Shown: positions 24,304 through 32,939, counted from the stretch's first letter. The stretch: DNA of 40,679 bases from Hyphomicrobiales bacterium (GCA_026400435.1 JAPLOZ010000075.1:1-40679), one strand, 5' to 3'. Notes: generated by a model not told the origin, from the sequence alone. Made by a program: numbers and translations.

Positions 24304-25280
24304 ACACCTTTCTCGCCCGCAACCGGCTGATCCTCCTTGCCTATGCAGGCATGGTGGTCCTGCTACTCGTAACCGCAATGTTCTCGCCGGGCTTCCTGTC
24401 GGCATCGAACCTGCGATCCACCGTCGTCCTGGCGGCCTTCGTCGGCATCGTCGCGCTCGGCCAGACCTTGGTCATCATCGTCGGCGGCATCGACCTGTCG
24501 ATCCCCTGGGTGCTGAATTCCGCTGCAATCGTCATGGCGCTGCTGTGCGGCAGCCAGGACACTCCACTCGTTTGGGTGGTTCCGCTCGTGCTTGCCGGCG
24601 GCGCGGCCATCGGCTTTGTCAACGGCGCCGGCGTCGCGTGGTTCGGCGTCCCTCCGATCATCATGACACTGGCCACGAATGTCATCCTCCAGGGCTTGAT
24701 CCTGGTGCTGACGGGTGGTTCGCCCGCGCCGTCGGTCCCGGACCTGATCAAGTTCCTGTCCGTCGGACGTATCGGTCCGCTGCCGGTCATCGCCTTCATC
24801 TGGCTTGCCTTGGCGCTGATCGCCACGCTGCTTCTGTCGAAGGCGGCGTTCGGCCGGCATCTGTACGCGCTCGGCACCAGCGCGACGGTGGCCGAGTTCT
24901 CCGGCGTCCCCACCGCGCGCACGACGATCGTCACCTATGTGATCTCTGGGCTGACAGCGGCGCTGGCCGGCATGTTGCTCACCGGCTACTCCGGCCAAGC
25001 CTATCTCGGCATGGGCGACGCCTATCTGTTCACGTCCATCGCAGCGGTCGCCATCGGCGGCGCGTCAATCCTCGGCGGGAGCGGTCACTATCTCGGCACA
25101 GTCGCTGGCGCGCTGGTGCTGACCATCCTGACCGGCCTGCTGCCAGCGCTCAACCTGTCGAACGGCGCCCTTCTGATTGTCTATGGCGCGGTCATTCTGA
25201 TCACGGTCTCGATCGGCAGCGAAATCTTCGCCGGTATTGGCAGCCGTCTGCGTGGCAAGGGAGGAAGCCTGGATGGTTGA
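24300..25280 (+). CDS. Sugar ABC transporter permease 2 (RbsC-type)
   Basis: 326 residues, again multi-spanning, with V-G-G-I-D-L-S-I-P and A-I-G-G-A-S-I-L-G-G-S-G-H-Y. Sequence and order mark it as the partner of the preceding permease rather than a simple duplicate. It overlaps the lactonase gene start by eight bases. Confidence 0.93.
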   Translation: MNTFLARNRLILLAYAGMVVLLLVTAMFSPGFLSASNLRSTVVLAAFVGIVALGQTLVIIVGGIDLSIPWVLNSAAIVMALLCGSQDTPLVWVVPLVLAGGAAIGFVNGAGVAWFGVPPIIMTLATNVILQGLILVLTGGSPAPSVPDLIKFLSVGRIGPLPVIAFIWLALALIATLLLSKAAFGRHLYALGTSATVAEFSGVPTARTTIVTYVISGLTAALAGMLLTGYSGQAYLGMGDAYLFTSIAAVAIGGASILGGSGHYLGTVAGALVLTILTGLLPALNLSNGALLIVYGAVILITVSIGSEIFAGIGSRLRGKGGSLDG

Positions 25281-26154
25281 GATCACCTGCGTCGTCGATG
25301 CTAGGGCCGAACTCGGCGAGGGCACCCTTTGGGACCCCGAAGCGGCCGTGCTCTGGTGGATCGATATCTGGCAGAAGCAGATCCATCGCTTCGACCCCGC
25401 GACGGGCAAAGATGAGGTTTTCGAGGCGTCGGAATATCTCGGCTGCCTTGGTTTGCGCGAGAAGGGTGGGCTGGTGCTTACCCTGGCCAGCGGCTTCCAC
25501 TTCTTCGATCCCGCGACCGGCGTCTTCGAGCCGATCGCCGACCCGGAAGCGCATATGCCGTACACGCGCTTCAACGACGGCAAGCCCGACCGGCAGGGCC
25601 GCTTCTGGTCCGGCACGATGTTCGAGGTGCCGGGAAAACCCATCGAATTCGTCGGCGCCCTCTACCGCATGGATCCCGACCTGTCGGTCCATAAGATGAT
25701 CGAAGGTGTCGGGTGCTGCAACGGATTGGCCTTCAGCCCGGACAGCCGGACCATGTACTTCTCCGACAGCCACTCCGGCCGCGTCGACGCCTACGATTTC
25801 GATGCTGCGACCGGCGACATCGAGAACCGGCGGACATTCATCGACATGACCGTGACGGGCGGCGTCGCCGATGGCGCAACAGTCGATGCAGAGGGCTGCT
25901 ACTGGGTCACCATTCCGGTCACCAGCAAGGTCTGCCGCTACGACCCCAAGGGCAAGCTGATGCAGACCGTCGTCTTGCCGACTGACCTGCCCACCTGCTG
26001 CGAGTTCGGTGGCAAGAACCTCGACATTCTCTACGTGACGTCCGCCGTGCTGAAGCGCCCAGCCTCGCATTTCGTGGGCCAGAAGAATCCGGGCGGGCTT
26101 TTCGCGATCGATGTCGGCGTCAAGGGTCTTACGTTGCCGGCGTTCAAGGGATAG
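25273..26154 (+). CDS. SMP-30/gluconolactonase family lactonase
   Basis: A 293-residue six-bladed propeller of the SMP-30/Cgr1 family. Visible are the metal-site Glu in A-E-L-G-E-G-T-L-W, F-N-D-G-K-P-D-R-Q-G-R-F-W, C-N-G-L-A-F-S-P-D, Y-F-S-D-S, and the late W-V-T-I-P segment. The family hydrolyses sugar lactones to aldonic acids, a step that would link sugar oxidation to the enolase-type dehydratases of the island. ATG at 25273 overlaps the permease; the open frame upstream to 25237 has no advantage. It is the last cargo gene before the island's right end. Confidence 0.9.
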   Translation: MVEITCVVDARAELGEGTLWDPEAAVLWWIDIWQKQIHRFDPATGKDEVFEASEYLGCLGLREKGGLVLTLASGFHFFDPATGVFEPIADPEAHMPYTRFNDGKPDRQGRFWSGTMFEVPGKPIEFVGALYRMDPDLSVHKMIEGVGCCNGLAFSPDSRTMYFSDSHSGRVDAYDFDAATGDIENRRTFIDMTVTGGVADGATVDAEGCYWVTIPVTSKVCRYDPKGKLMQTVVLPTDLPTCCEFGGKNLDILYVTSAVLKRPASHFVGQKNPGGLFAIDVGVKGLTLPAFKG

Positions 26155-26245
26155 GCGACAATTAAGCCGGAGCAATTGCGATGATCCATGCATTGCGAAA
26201 CCTACCGCGCTTTGCCCCGCCGCATGCCGGCGCTGCTCAAGTCTC

Positions 26246-26415
26246 GGGTCGCCGCGCGGTCACCGTTGCCGGGGTGCGAAAAGGTTCGCGGTAGTCGACT
26301 TGAGTTCGCTGTCGTCCAAGATCGAGAATACTTGAAGCGCGTTCTCTCGCGCACTCTGGCGAATAGCGGTGAACTGCGTGCTACTCCTTGGACGGCACAA
26401 TTTTACGCTTGCCAA
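26246..26415 (+). repeat. Element-end repeat A' (island right end)
   Basis: Homologous to 7881-8050 with identical 160-base spacing from GGGTC to the att core CGCTTGCCAA. Two GGTC(G/A)C hexamers 11 bases apart (26247 and 26258) mirror those of the left copy. The interval 26155-26407 holds this end and no supportable gene. Confidence 0.75.
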
Positions 26416-26506
26416 GGTTGGGGTCGAGCGTTCGAATCGCTTCACCCGCTCCAGTTTTCCTCCGGAAATCAAGCATCGAAAAGCCGCGGTTCGCCGCGGT
26501 TTTTTC
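26408..26506 (+). repeat. attR: 99-bp direct repeat, copy 2 (tRNA-Gly 3' fragment)
   Basis: Exact copy of 7750-7848. It contains the tRNA-Gly 3' half (26408-26453) and the terminator (26479-26506) but no 5' half, so it is not a functional tRNA. The following 26507-26641 shows no gene or repeat. Confidence 0.93.
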
Positions 26507-26641
26507 TTTTCGGACCAGCCGAAATCCTGTGTGCCGAAACGCTGTTCGCAGGCGCGGGTTACAGTGCGGTTTGCCAGGCATCCAACGAGAAGGCGCGCGA
26601 ACTCGCAGCGCCGGTGGAGTTCACATCCTGACTGGAGCACC

Positions 26642-26902
26642 TCAGGCTTGTACGAAGACCACGAGCGTTGCCGGACGAACCCCGTCGTACTTCATTGCCG
26701 CTGCACCTGCGGCGCTTTTCATGACCGCGTCGAAAGCATCCATGTCCGATACTTCCATGGACAATGCGACACGATTTTTATCGGTAGGGTGCACGAACGT
26801 CGTGATGTTCTTGGCGACGTTGCCAAAAACCTCTCGCCTCTTTGGCGAGGCAAGCCAGTGAGCAACGTCGTCGACTTCGTGGGTAGCAATCAATTTTGGC
26901 AT
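26642..26902 (-). CDS. Small protein of unknown function (86 aa)
   Basis: The start at 26902 (M-P-K-L-I-A-T-H-E-V-D-D) is preceded by a GGGAGG-like site on the minus strand; the frame extends to 26944 without a better site. The composition is that of a soluble alpha/beta protein: W-L-A-S-P-K-R, then F-V-H-P-T-D-K-N-R-V-A-L-S-M-E-V-S-D-M-D-A-F-D-A-V-M-K. This resembles small dimeric alpha/beta-barrel proteins, but I cannot name the family. It is the first gene outside the island on the right. Confidence 0.65.
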   Translation of the reverse strand: MPKLIATHEVDDVAHWLASPKRREVFGNVAKNITTFVHPTDKNRVALSMEVSDMDAFDAVMKSAAGAAAMKYDGVRPATLVVFVQA

Positions 26903-27125
26903 TGTGTGGCCTCCCTGCGCAAGATTGCGCTGCCATCGTTGCACGCGCCCCCTGGCGAATCAATTCAATCGATCGGACCAGACAAGAGGCCCTCGCCTCG
27001 CCCGCGCCTGCAACATCTCTCGCCATGCGCCCTGGGAACAATTGTTTTTTTGCACTGCGGCATCAGAACTCTGGTCCACCCATGGAATTGTGCTAGGATC
27101 AAGTTCCGACGGACTGGAGGCACGC

Positions 27126-27377
27126 ATGACCGACGACCGGCAGGATAGAATTCGCAAGCGCGCCCACGCAATCTGGGAGACCAGCGGGCGACCTGAGGGG
27201 TCCGACCGCGAACACTGGGAACAGGCAACCCGGGACATAGAGGCGGAAGATTATTCAGCGAAGGCGAAGAAGCCGGCTGCTGCCAAGGCGGCGCCTGCCA
27301 AAGCCGCCGCCAAGCCTAAGGCCGTGGCGAAAGCGCCCGCGGCCAAGAAGCCGGCCGCCAAGTCAAAGTCGAAGTAG
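27126..27377 (+). CDS. DUF2934-like protein with Lys/Ala/Pro-rich tail
   Basis: 83 residues. The first half is a DUF2934-type module: R-I-R-K-R-A-H-A-I-W-E, then G-R-P-E-G-S-D-R-E-H-W-E-Q-A. The second half is almost entirely K, A and P in repeated A-K-A-A-P and K-K-P-A-A-K units, like histone H1-type or nucleoid-protein tails. The ATG has GGAGGCACGC in front. Function unknown; DNA binding through the tail is an inference. It lies next to ligD and ku and converges on ligD. Confidence 0.8.
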   Translation: MTDDRQDRIRKRAHAIWETSGRPEGSDREHWEQATRDIEAEDYSAKAKKPAAAKAAPAKAAAKPKAVAKAPAAKKPAAKSKSK

Positions 27378-27430
27378 CCCGGCCTCGGCAGCTCTTGGTC
27401 CGGTTCCTGCCGGCCCCTGCCGAAGCGGTG

Positions 27431-29938
27431 CTATAGCTTAAGCGGCTTGGCCGCCTTGAAGAAGTCAGCCCACGGATCGGGGTTCTTGAGTGCGTTTTCA
27501 AGCGCCTTTGAGCCAATCGAGAAATCGCCCGGACCTACGCCGTTGCTTACCATCTCGAATGTCACGGGCACCGCCACTGTCGCACCGGGTTTCGCACGCG
27601 AGGACCAGGGCGCAACCGCAGTCGAGCCGCGTCCGTTGCGCAGATAGTCGACGAAGATGCGCCCCTTGCGGGCCTTCTTCGAAAGCACCGAGGTATATCG
27701 GCCAGGGTCCGACTGCTCCATTGCCCGCGCAAAATCATGCGCGAATGTCTTCACTGCCTCCCAGCCGGCACTGGGTTTCAGGGGCACGACGACATGAAAG
27801 CCCTTGCCGCCTGTTGTTTTGACGAAACTCGGCAGCCCCAGCGCATCGAGCCTTTCCTTCACGTCCAGCGTCGCTGCCCGCACATCCTGCGGGCCGAGCC
27901 CCTCGTCGGGATCGAGGTCGAAGACGATCTGGTCCGGCCGCTCGATCGACTTCAAGGTCGAGCCCCAGACATGCACCTCCACCACGCCAAACTGCACCAG
28001 CGCGGCCAGCCCGTCGAAATCGCGGATGGACAGCAGTTCCTCGCCATCTTCAGGGTCGGGGGTCCGGATGATAGCCTCGTGCATGCCCTTGGAAGCATGC
28101 TTTTGAAAGAAGCGTTGTCCGTCGATCCCGTCGGGCGCGCGCACAAGGCTCAGCGGGCGGTTGACGACGAAACGCTCGATGCGCGGCCAGGCCATCTCGT
28201 AGTAGTCGAGCAGACCCTGCTTGCTGACGCCCGCCTGCGGCCACAAGAGCTTGTCGGCACTGCTCAAGGTCACGGACATCGGTCTGCTCCTTTTCGCGCC
28301 TGGCTTGCCATTGCGCATGGCGGTCGTCGCCTCGCCTGCTGATCTGGCACCGCCCGTTTCGGCGACAACCTCCGCCGCCGGCTTGTCGTCCCGAAGAGCC
28401 TTGAAGGACGCCTGGCGCAGGATGCCATCCGTCGTCCAGCTGCGGAATTCGACCTCGGCAACGAGTAGGGGCTCCGCCCAGACAATTTGCTTGTCTTTAG
28501 CCGGCTCCCCGCCGACCGGCGGCTTCTTGGTGACAAGGCGATCGAGCCGCTTCTTGAGGTCATGCGCCACAGTCACCGAAAAGCCGGTTCCGACGCGCCC
28601 GCCATACTGCAGCTTGCCATCCTTGTTGTAGCCGACCACCAGTGAGCGCAGTCCGCGCCCGGTGGCGGTCGACGGCACATATCCAAGGATGACGAACTCC
28701 TGTCGCAACGTGCACTTCGCCTTCACCCAACCAGCGCTGCGGCCGGCTTCGTACGGCTCGCCTGCGCGCTTCGAGACGACGCCCTCCAGCCCCATCTTGC
28801 AGACATGCGCCAGCATTGTCTGGCCGGGCTCGGAGAAATGTTCACTGTATTGCAGTGGGGTGCTGTCGCTGCCGGAGCCGATCAGCTGCAAGAGTTTCTC
28901 CTTTCGCTCGGCAAGCGGCTTGCCGCGCAGATCTGTCCCGTCGATGTAGAGGAGATCGAAGGCGTAGTAGAGCATCGCCCCGGTCCTGCCGGCAGAAAGT
29001 TCGTCCTGCAGCGCCGAGAACGACGCGATGCCCTTGTCGGACAGCACCACGACTTCGCCATCGATGATCGCGCTGTGGCAGTCGAGCGCCGCAATGCTTC
29101 CCGCAAGGGCGTCGCCGAACTTGCGGGTCCAGTCTAGCCCCTTGCGGGTGAACAGCGTTACCTTGCCGCGGACCAGATGCGCCTGGATCCTGTAGCCGTC
29201 GAACTTTATCTCGTGCAGCCAGTCCTCGCCCTCAGGCGGGGTCGGCCGCAGCGTCGCAAGTTGTGGCTCGACGAAGCCGGGCATCGGGTCATCGCCGCGT
29301 TTTCGTCTCCTGGCCGCCTTCGGTTTCCCGGACGTCGCCATCTTGGCAGGCTTCCTCTTTGGCGGTTTGCCGGCTGCGACCTCCTCGACGGTGCGTCCCG
29401 ATCTCACCGAGCGCGGATCGGTTTCCAGTATGTCCACGCCGGTACGCGCAAATGCATCATCTGCCTTGATCAGCAGCCAGTTGTCGCGCTTCTCGCCGGG
29501 CTTCGGCTTCAGCCTCACGAGATCCCAGATCCCGTGCAGCTTGTGGCCCGTCAGCGCGAACCGGAGGTGTCCCTTCCTGAGGCCCCATGCCGGGTCAAAC
29601 TCGGGCGTCCAGGCGCCAGCGTCCCAGACGATCGCCGCGCCCGCGCCATAGCCCTCGGGGATGATGCCCTCGAAAGTACGATATTCGATGGGATGGTCCT
29701 CGACATGCACGGCAAGCCGCTTCTCGGCCGGATCGAGGCTGGGGCCGCGCGTCACCGCCCAACTCCACAAGACCCCGTCATGCTCTAGCCTGAGATCGTA
29801 GTGCAGCCGCCGGGCATCGTGCTTGTGGATGACGAATGCTCCGCCGGTGTGCGCCGCCGCGCCTGTCCTGGCCTCGCCGGCGGGCTCCGGCGTGCGCTTG
29901 AAGTTCCGCTTGGCGCGGTAGGTCTCAAGCTTGTCCAT
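27431..29938 (-). CDS. ligD: Multifunctional NHEJ DNA ligase LigD
   Basis: 835 residues in the order phosphoesterase, ligase, polymerase. The 3'-phosphoesterase domain has H-K-H-D-A-R-R-L-H-Y-D-L-R-L near residues 38-51. The ATP-dependent ligase has the nucleotidyl-transferase Lys in E-I-K-F-D-G-Y-R near 243, then D-G-E-V-V. The C-terminal primase-like polymerase begins near 550 (D-K-L-L-W-P) and has the metal motif F-D-L-D-P-D-E-G near 670. This is the Pseudomonas/rhizobial type. LigD trims, fills and seals double-strand breaks with Ku. It starts six bases after the ku stop, so both are one unit. Confidence 0.95.
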   Translation of the reverse strand: MDKLETYRAKRNFKRTPEPAGEARTGAAAHTGGAFVIHKHDARRLHYDLRLEHDGVLWSWAVTRGPSLDPAEKRLAVHVEDHPIEYRTFEGIIPEGYGAGAAIVWDAGAWTPEFDPAWGLRKGHLRFALTGHKLHGIWDLVRLKPKPGEKRDNWLLIKADDAFARTGVDILETDPRSVRSGRTVEEVAAGKPPKRKPAKMATSGKPKAARRRKRGDDPMPGFVEPQLATLRPTPPEGEDWLHEIKFDGYRIQAHLVRGKVTLFTRKGLDWTRKFGDALAGSIAALDCHSAIIDGEVVVLSDKGIASFSALQDELSAGRTGAMLYYAFDLLYIDGTDLRGKPLAERKEKLLQLIGSGSDSTPLQYSEHFSEPGQTMLAHVCKMGLEGVVSKRAGEPYEAGRSAGWVKAKCTLRQEFVILGYVPSTATGRGLRSLVVGYNKDGKLQYGGRVGTGFSVTVAHDLKKRLDRLVTKKPPVGGEPAKDKQIVWAEPLLVAEVEFRSWTTDGILRQASFKALRDDKPAAEVVAETGGARSAGEATTAMRNGKPGAKRSRPMSVTLSSADKLLWPQAGVSKQGLLDYYEMAWPRIERFVVNRPLSLVRAPDGIDGQRFFQKHASKGMHEAIIRTPDPEDGEELLSIRDFDGLAALVQFGVVEVHVWGSTLKSIERPDQIVFDLDPDEGLGPQDVRAATLDVKERLDALGLPSFVKTTGGKGFHVVVPLKPSAGWEAVKTFAHDFARAMEQSDPGRYTSVLSKKARKGRIFVDYLRNGRGSTAVAPWSSRAKPGATVAVPVTFEMVSNGVGPGDFSIGSKALENALKNPDPWADFFKAAKPLKL

Positions 29939-29944
29939 CGGCTG

Positions 29945-30826
29945 TCATGATTTCCGCCTGCCCGACGGCGGCTTCTTGTCCGGCGGTGGCGTCTTGGTGG
30001 CTGTCGGCTTCCGCGTCGCCGCCTTGCCGTCCGCTGCGTCTTCCTTGCCCGCTGCGAGGCTCTTCTTCAGCGCGTCGAACAGGTTGATGACATTCGACGG
30101 CTTCTCCTCCTCCTGTCGTAGCGGGGCTTTCTTGCCGCTCTTCTTGCGCGACCTGATGAGGTCGAGCACCGCCTTTTCGTAGCGGTCTTCGAACGTCGCC
30201 GGGTCGAACTTGCCCTTTTTCCTGTCGATAACCTTGGTGGCTAGGTCGAGCAGGTCCGCATCGATCTTCACCGTCTCAAGGCCGTCATAGGCCTCATCCG
30301 CCGGCTTTACGGTGTCGCCATAGCGCAGCGTGGTCAGGAGCATGCCCTTGCCGAACGGCTCGACGAGACACGGCCGCTCGCGCTGATAGAGAACGATGCG
30401 CGCCAGTCCCGCCATCTTCTTGTTCTCCAGCGCCTGCCGGATGACGGCGAAGGCCTCCTCCGAGACCTTGTCGGCGGGAGCCAGGTAGTAAGGCTTCTCG
30501 ATGTAGACTGGATCGACAGCGGATTTTTCCACGAAGCTGTCGAGATTCAGCGTGTGCGAGGATTCGATCTGCACAGCGGCGATGTCCTCGTCCTCGATCA
30601 GCAGGAACTCGTCCTTCTCGACCTCGTAGCCACGCACCTCGTTTTTGTCGTCGACCGGCTTGCCGGTCGTCTGGTCGATGTATTGCCGGCGAACCGCGTT
30701 GCCGGTTTTCCGGTTCAGGGTGCGAAACGACACCTTCTCGCTCGCCGTGGTGGCGCCGGACAATTCGACAGCGCACGTCACCAGCGAAAGTTTGAGGTAG
30801 CCTTTCCAGGCGGGACGGGGCGCCAT
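29945..30826 (-). CDS. ku: Ku protein (non-homologous end joining)
   Basis: 293 residues: M-A-P-R-P-A-W-K-G-Y-L-K-L-S-L-V-T-C start, then G-Y-E-V-E-K-D-E-F-L-L-I-E-D-E-D, Y-Y-L-A-P and the C-terminal F-E-D-R-Y-E-K-A-V-L-D-L-I block, followed by a Lys/Pro-rich tail. Bacterial Ku homodimers thread onto DNA ends and recruit LigD. The ATG at 30826 is preceded by CAGGAGTATGTC; the open frame extends upstream to 31378 only by chance and overlaps the divergent SDR gene. The tail resembles the DNA-binding tails of other bacterial Ku proteins. Confidence 0.95.
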   Translation of the reverse strand: MAPRPAWKGYLKLSLVTCAVELSGATTASEKVSFRTLNRKTGNAVRRQYIDQTTGKPVDDKNEVRGYEVEKDEFLLIEDEDIAAVQIESSHTLNLDSFVEKSAVDPVYIEKPYYLAPADKVSEEAFAVIRQALENKKMAGLARIVLYQRERPCLVEPFGKGMLLTTLRYGDTVKPADEAYDGLETVKIDADLLDLATKVIDRKKGKFDPATFEDRYEKAVLDLIRSRKKSGKKAPLRQEEEKPSNVINLFDALKKSLAAGKEDAADGKAATRKPTATKTPPPDKKPPSGRRKS

Positions 30827-31046
30827 GACATACTCCTGAGGCCTGAGGCCATTGTAGCTTACGACTGCGAGGCCGCGACGGAAAGATGCGTCGGCGCCTT
30901 GCCAGGCCGCTCGCCGCGCCATCCTGACAATGCTGGCCGGTGGTGCAGGGTTCCGGCGACCGCTGCTGATGACACAACGAACGCGCGGCTTTCCCTTCCA
31001 CCGCCATCCCGCTAATGCTTGACGCCGACAACGTCGAGGGAGGGCC
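30827..31046. other. Divergent intergenic region, ku / SDR
   Basis: 220 bases between divergent genes. It must hold the ku promoter and that of the second catabolic locus's first operon, but I see no strong promoter pair or operator in it. Confidence 0.5.
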
Positions 31047-31829
31047 ATGATGACCGCAACTGCAACGCCGAGCTTTGATCTGTCGGGCAAGGTCGTTCTC
31101 GTGACAGGCGCTTCGCGCGGCATCGGGCGCGCATCGGCGCTGGCCTGCGCCGGTTCCGGCGCAGACTTGGTCGTCGGCGTGCGCAATGCCGACGACGGGG
31201 TCGCGCTTGTTTCAGAGATCGAGGCGCTCGGGCGGCGCGCCCTGGCCGTCGAGATGGACCTCGCCGCCCTCCAGACGGTGCGGTCTGCCGTTGCGCTGGC
31301 CAACGGCCATTTCGGACGCATAGACGTTCTGGTCAACAATGTGGGCATCGGCCCTGGAAACCTCGCCGAGGACGTCACCGAAGACGATTTCGACTACACC
31401 GTCGACATCAACCTGAAGGGCACCTTCTTCACGACGCAGGCGGTGGCGAAGCTGATGATCGCGCACAAATCCGGGCGCATCATCAACATCAGCTCCCAGG
31501 CGGGTTCGGTGACGCTGCGCGGCGAAGCGATCTACTGCATGAGCAAGGCCGCAATCAACCATCTGACGCGCTGCCTCGCCGCCGAGTGGGCGCGTCATGG
31601 CATCACCGTCAACAGCATTGCGCCGACCTTCATCTGGACGGACGGCACGCGGCCGAGCCTCGACAATCCCGACTTCCACGCACACGTGCTGAGCCACATT
31701 CCGCTCGGCCGTATCGGCGATCCTATCGACGTTGCCGGAACAGTCGTGTTCCTCGCCTCGCCGGCGGCGTCTCTGATCACCGGCGCGAACATTATGGTCG
31801 ACGGCGGCTGGTCCGTAGCCGGAGGCTGA
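31047..31829 (+). CDS. SDR family oxidoreductase
   Basis: 260 residues, intact classical SDR: V-T-G-A-S-R-G-I-G at about 20-28, N-N-V-G, Ser in I-N-I-S-S, Y-C-M-S-K, and a closing M-V-D-G-G-W. NAD(P)-dependent alcohol or sugar dehydrogenase of unknown substrate. The start is ATG 31047 or the ATG three bases on; GAGGGAGG precedes it. The PLP enzyme gene follows five bases after its stop, so they form an operon. Confidence 0.9.
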   Translation: MMTATATPSFDLSGKVVLVTGASRGIGRASALACAGSGADLVVGVRNADDGVALVSEIEALGRRALAVEMDLAALQTVRSAVALANGHFGRIDVLVNNVGIGPGNLAEDVTEDDFDYTVDINLKGTFFTTQAVAKLMIAHKSGRIINISSQAGSVTLRGEAIYCMSKAAINHLTRCLAAEWARHGITVNSIAPTFIWTDGTRPSLDNPDFHAHVLSHIPLGRIGDPIDVAGTVVFLASPAASLITGANIMVDGGWSVAGG

Positions 31830-31834
31830 ATGCG

Positions 31835-32899
31835 ATGAAGTCATCGCTCGCCGATCTCGACACGCCTTGCGTCACCATCCTGCTCGATCGCCTTGCGGGC
31901 AACATAGCGCGCGTGCAGGGTCTGGTCGCTCGAAGCGGCAAGGCTCTGCGCCCGCACGTCAAGACTCACAAGATCCCCGCGATCGGCGCCATGCAGATTG
32001 CCGCCGGCGCGATCGGACTGACCTGTCAGAAGCTCGGCGAAGCAGAGGTGTTCATCGACGCGGGGGTGACCGACGATATCCTCATCACCTTCAACATCGT
32101 CGGCCAGGCAAAGACCGGCCGGCTCATGGACCTTTCCGAGCGGATTCGCCGCCTGTCGGTCGTGGCCGACAACGATATTGTGCTACGCGGCATATCCGAT
32201 GCTGCGAAAGGCGGGGGGCGCCGGGTTCCTGTCCTGATCGAATGCGACACGGGCTTCGGCCGCAACGGCGTTCAGACTCCCGAAGCCGCGCTCGACCTTG
32301 CTTTGCTCGCCGACAAGTTGCCGGGTACGCAGTTCGCGGGCCTCGCCAGCTATCCGAACAACGCGCCGCGCACGCGTGAGTTCTATGCCGGTGCGATCAA
32401 GCTGTTTGGCAAGGCCGGTTTGCCGATCCCGGTGTTGTCCGGCGGTGGGTCGCCTGCCCTCAATTCACTCGCCGACTACCCTATGATGACCGAGCATCGC
32501 GTCGGCACTTACGTCTACAACGATGTCATGATGGTGCAGTCTGGCGTCGCTTCGTGGGACGATTGCGCAATGCATGTTCGGGCAACCGTGGTGAGCCGCC
32601 CGACCGAGGACCGGGCGATCATCGACGCCGGCTCCAAGATGCTGACGCGCGAGCAGTTCTTCGTGAAGAATTTTGGCCACATCGTCGAATATCCTGATGC
32701 CGCGCTCGTCAACATGTCGGAGGAGCATGGCATGATCGACCTCACCGCTTCGGCGCGGAAACCCCGGGTAGGGGAGACCATTTCGATCGTCCCGAACCAT
32801 TGCTGCGTCGTGTCCAACATGGTCGACGAAGTCTATGGCATACGCGACGGCGCGGTCGAGCTTGTCTGGCCGGTGGCCGCGCGCGGGCTGATGCGTTGA
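31835..32899 (+). CDS. D-threonine aldolase-like PLP enzyme
   Basis: 354 residues of the fold-type III (alanine racemase-like N-terminal barrel) family. The PLP lysine lies in R-P-H-V-K-T-H-K near residue 40; L-S-G-G-G-S-P is the phosphate-binding loop; P-N-H-C-C-V-V-S-N near the C-terminus supplies metal ligands as in D-threonine aldolase and D-3-hydroxyaspartate enzymes. Such enzymes cleave or dehydrate D-beta-hydroxy amino acids. Its place between an SDR and sugar-type genes is unusual and suggests a hydroxy amino acid substrate or intermediate. The open frame upstream to 31586 overlaps the SDR gene. Confidence 0.82.
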   Translation: MKSSLADLDTPCVTILLDRLAGNIARVQGLVARSGKALRPHVKTHKIPAIGAMQIAAGAIGLTCQKLGEAEVFIDAGVTDDILITFNIVGQAKTGRLMDLSERIRRLSVVADNDIVLRGISDAAKGGGRRVPVLIECDTGFGRNGVQTPEAALDLALLADKLPGTQFAGLASYPNNAPRTREFYAGAIKLFGKAGLPIPVLSGGGSPALNSLADYPMMTEHRVGTYVYNDVMMVQSGVASWDDCAMHVRATVVSRPTEDRAIIDAGSKMLTREQFFVKNFGHIVEYPDAALVNMSEEHGMIDLTASARKPRVGETISIVPNHCCVVSNMVDEVYGIRDGAVELVWPVAARGLMR

Positions 32900-32939
32900 G
32901 GGAACGGACCGGCCACCCCGGCCGGCCCGCGGATTTTGT
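32900..32939. terminator. GC-rich inverted repeat between convergent genes
   Basis: A GGCC/CCGG-rich stretch between two convergent stops can form a stem (CCGGCC with GGCCGG) but has no long T-tract. A weak bidirectional terminator is possible. Confidence 0.35.

Larger units (their letters stand above)
7750..26506. mobile_element. Genomic island in tRNA-Gly(GCC) carrying sugar-acid catabolism genes
   Basis: The island is bounded by 99-bp perfect repeats derived from the 3' part of tRNA-Gly and its terminator. The tRNA is intact at the left end and only its 3' fragment is present at the right end. The interior holds a self-contained catabolic and transport gene set with two regulators, in two convergent or divergent groups. 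No integrase, excisionase, relaxase, replication or conjugation gene was recognised. It therefore looks like a decayed island or a cis-mobilisable cargo element moved by an integrase supplied in trans. Base composition is not obviously different from the flanks. Confidence 0.85.

Noticed and set aside
26408..26453. Second tRNA-Gly
   Set aside because: Only the 3' half is present; the upstream bases cannot form the D arm or the 5' acceptor strand. It is the attR fragment.
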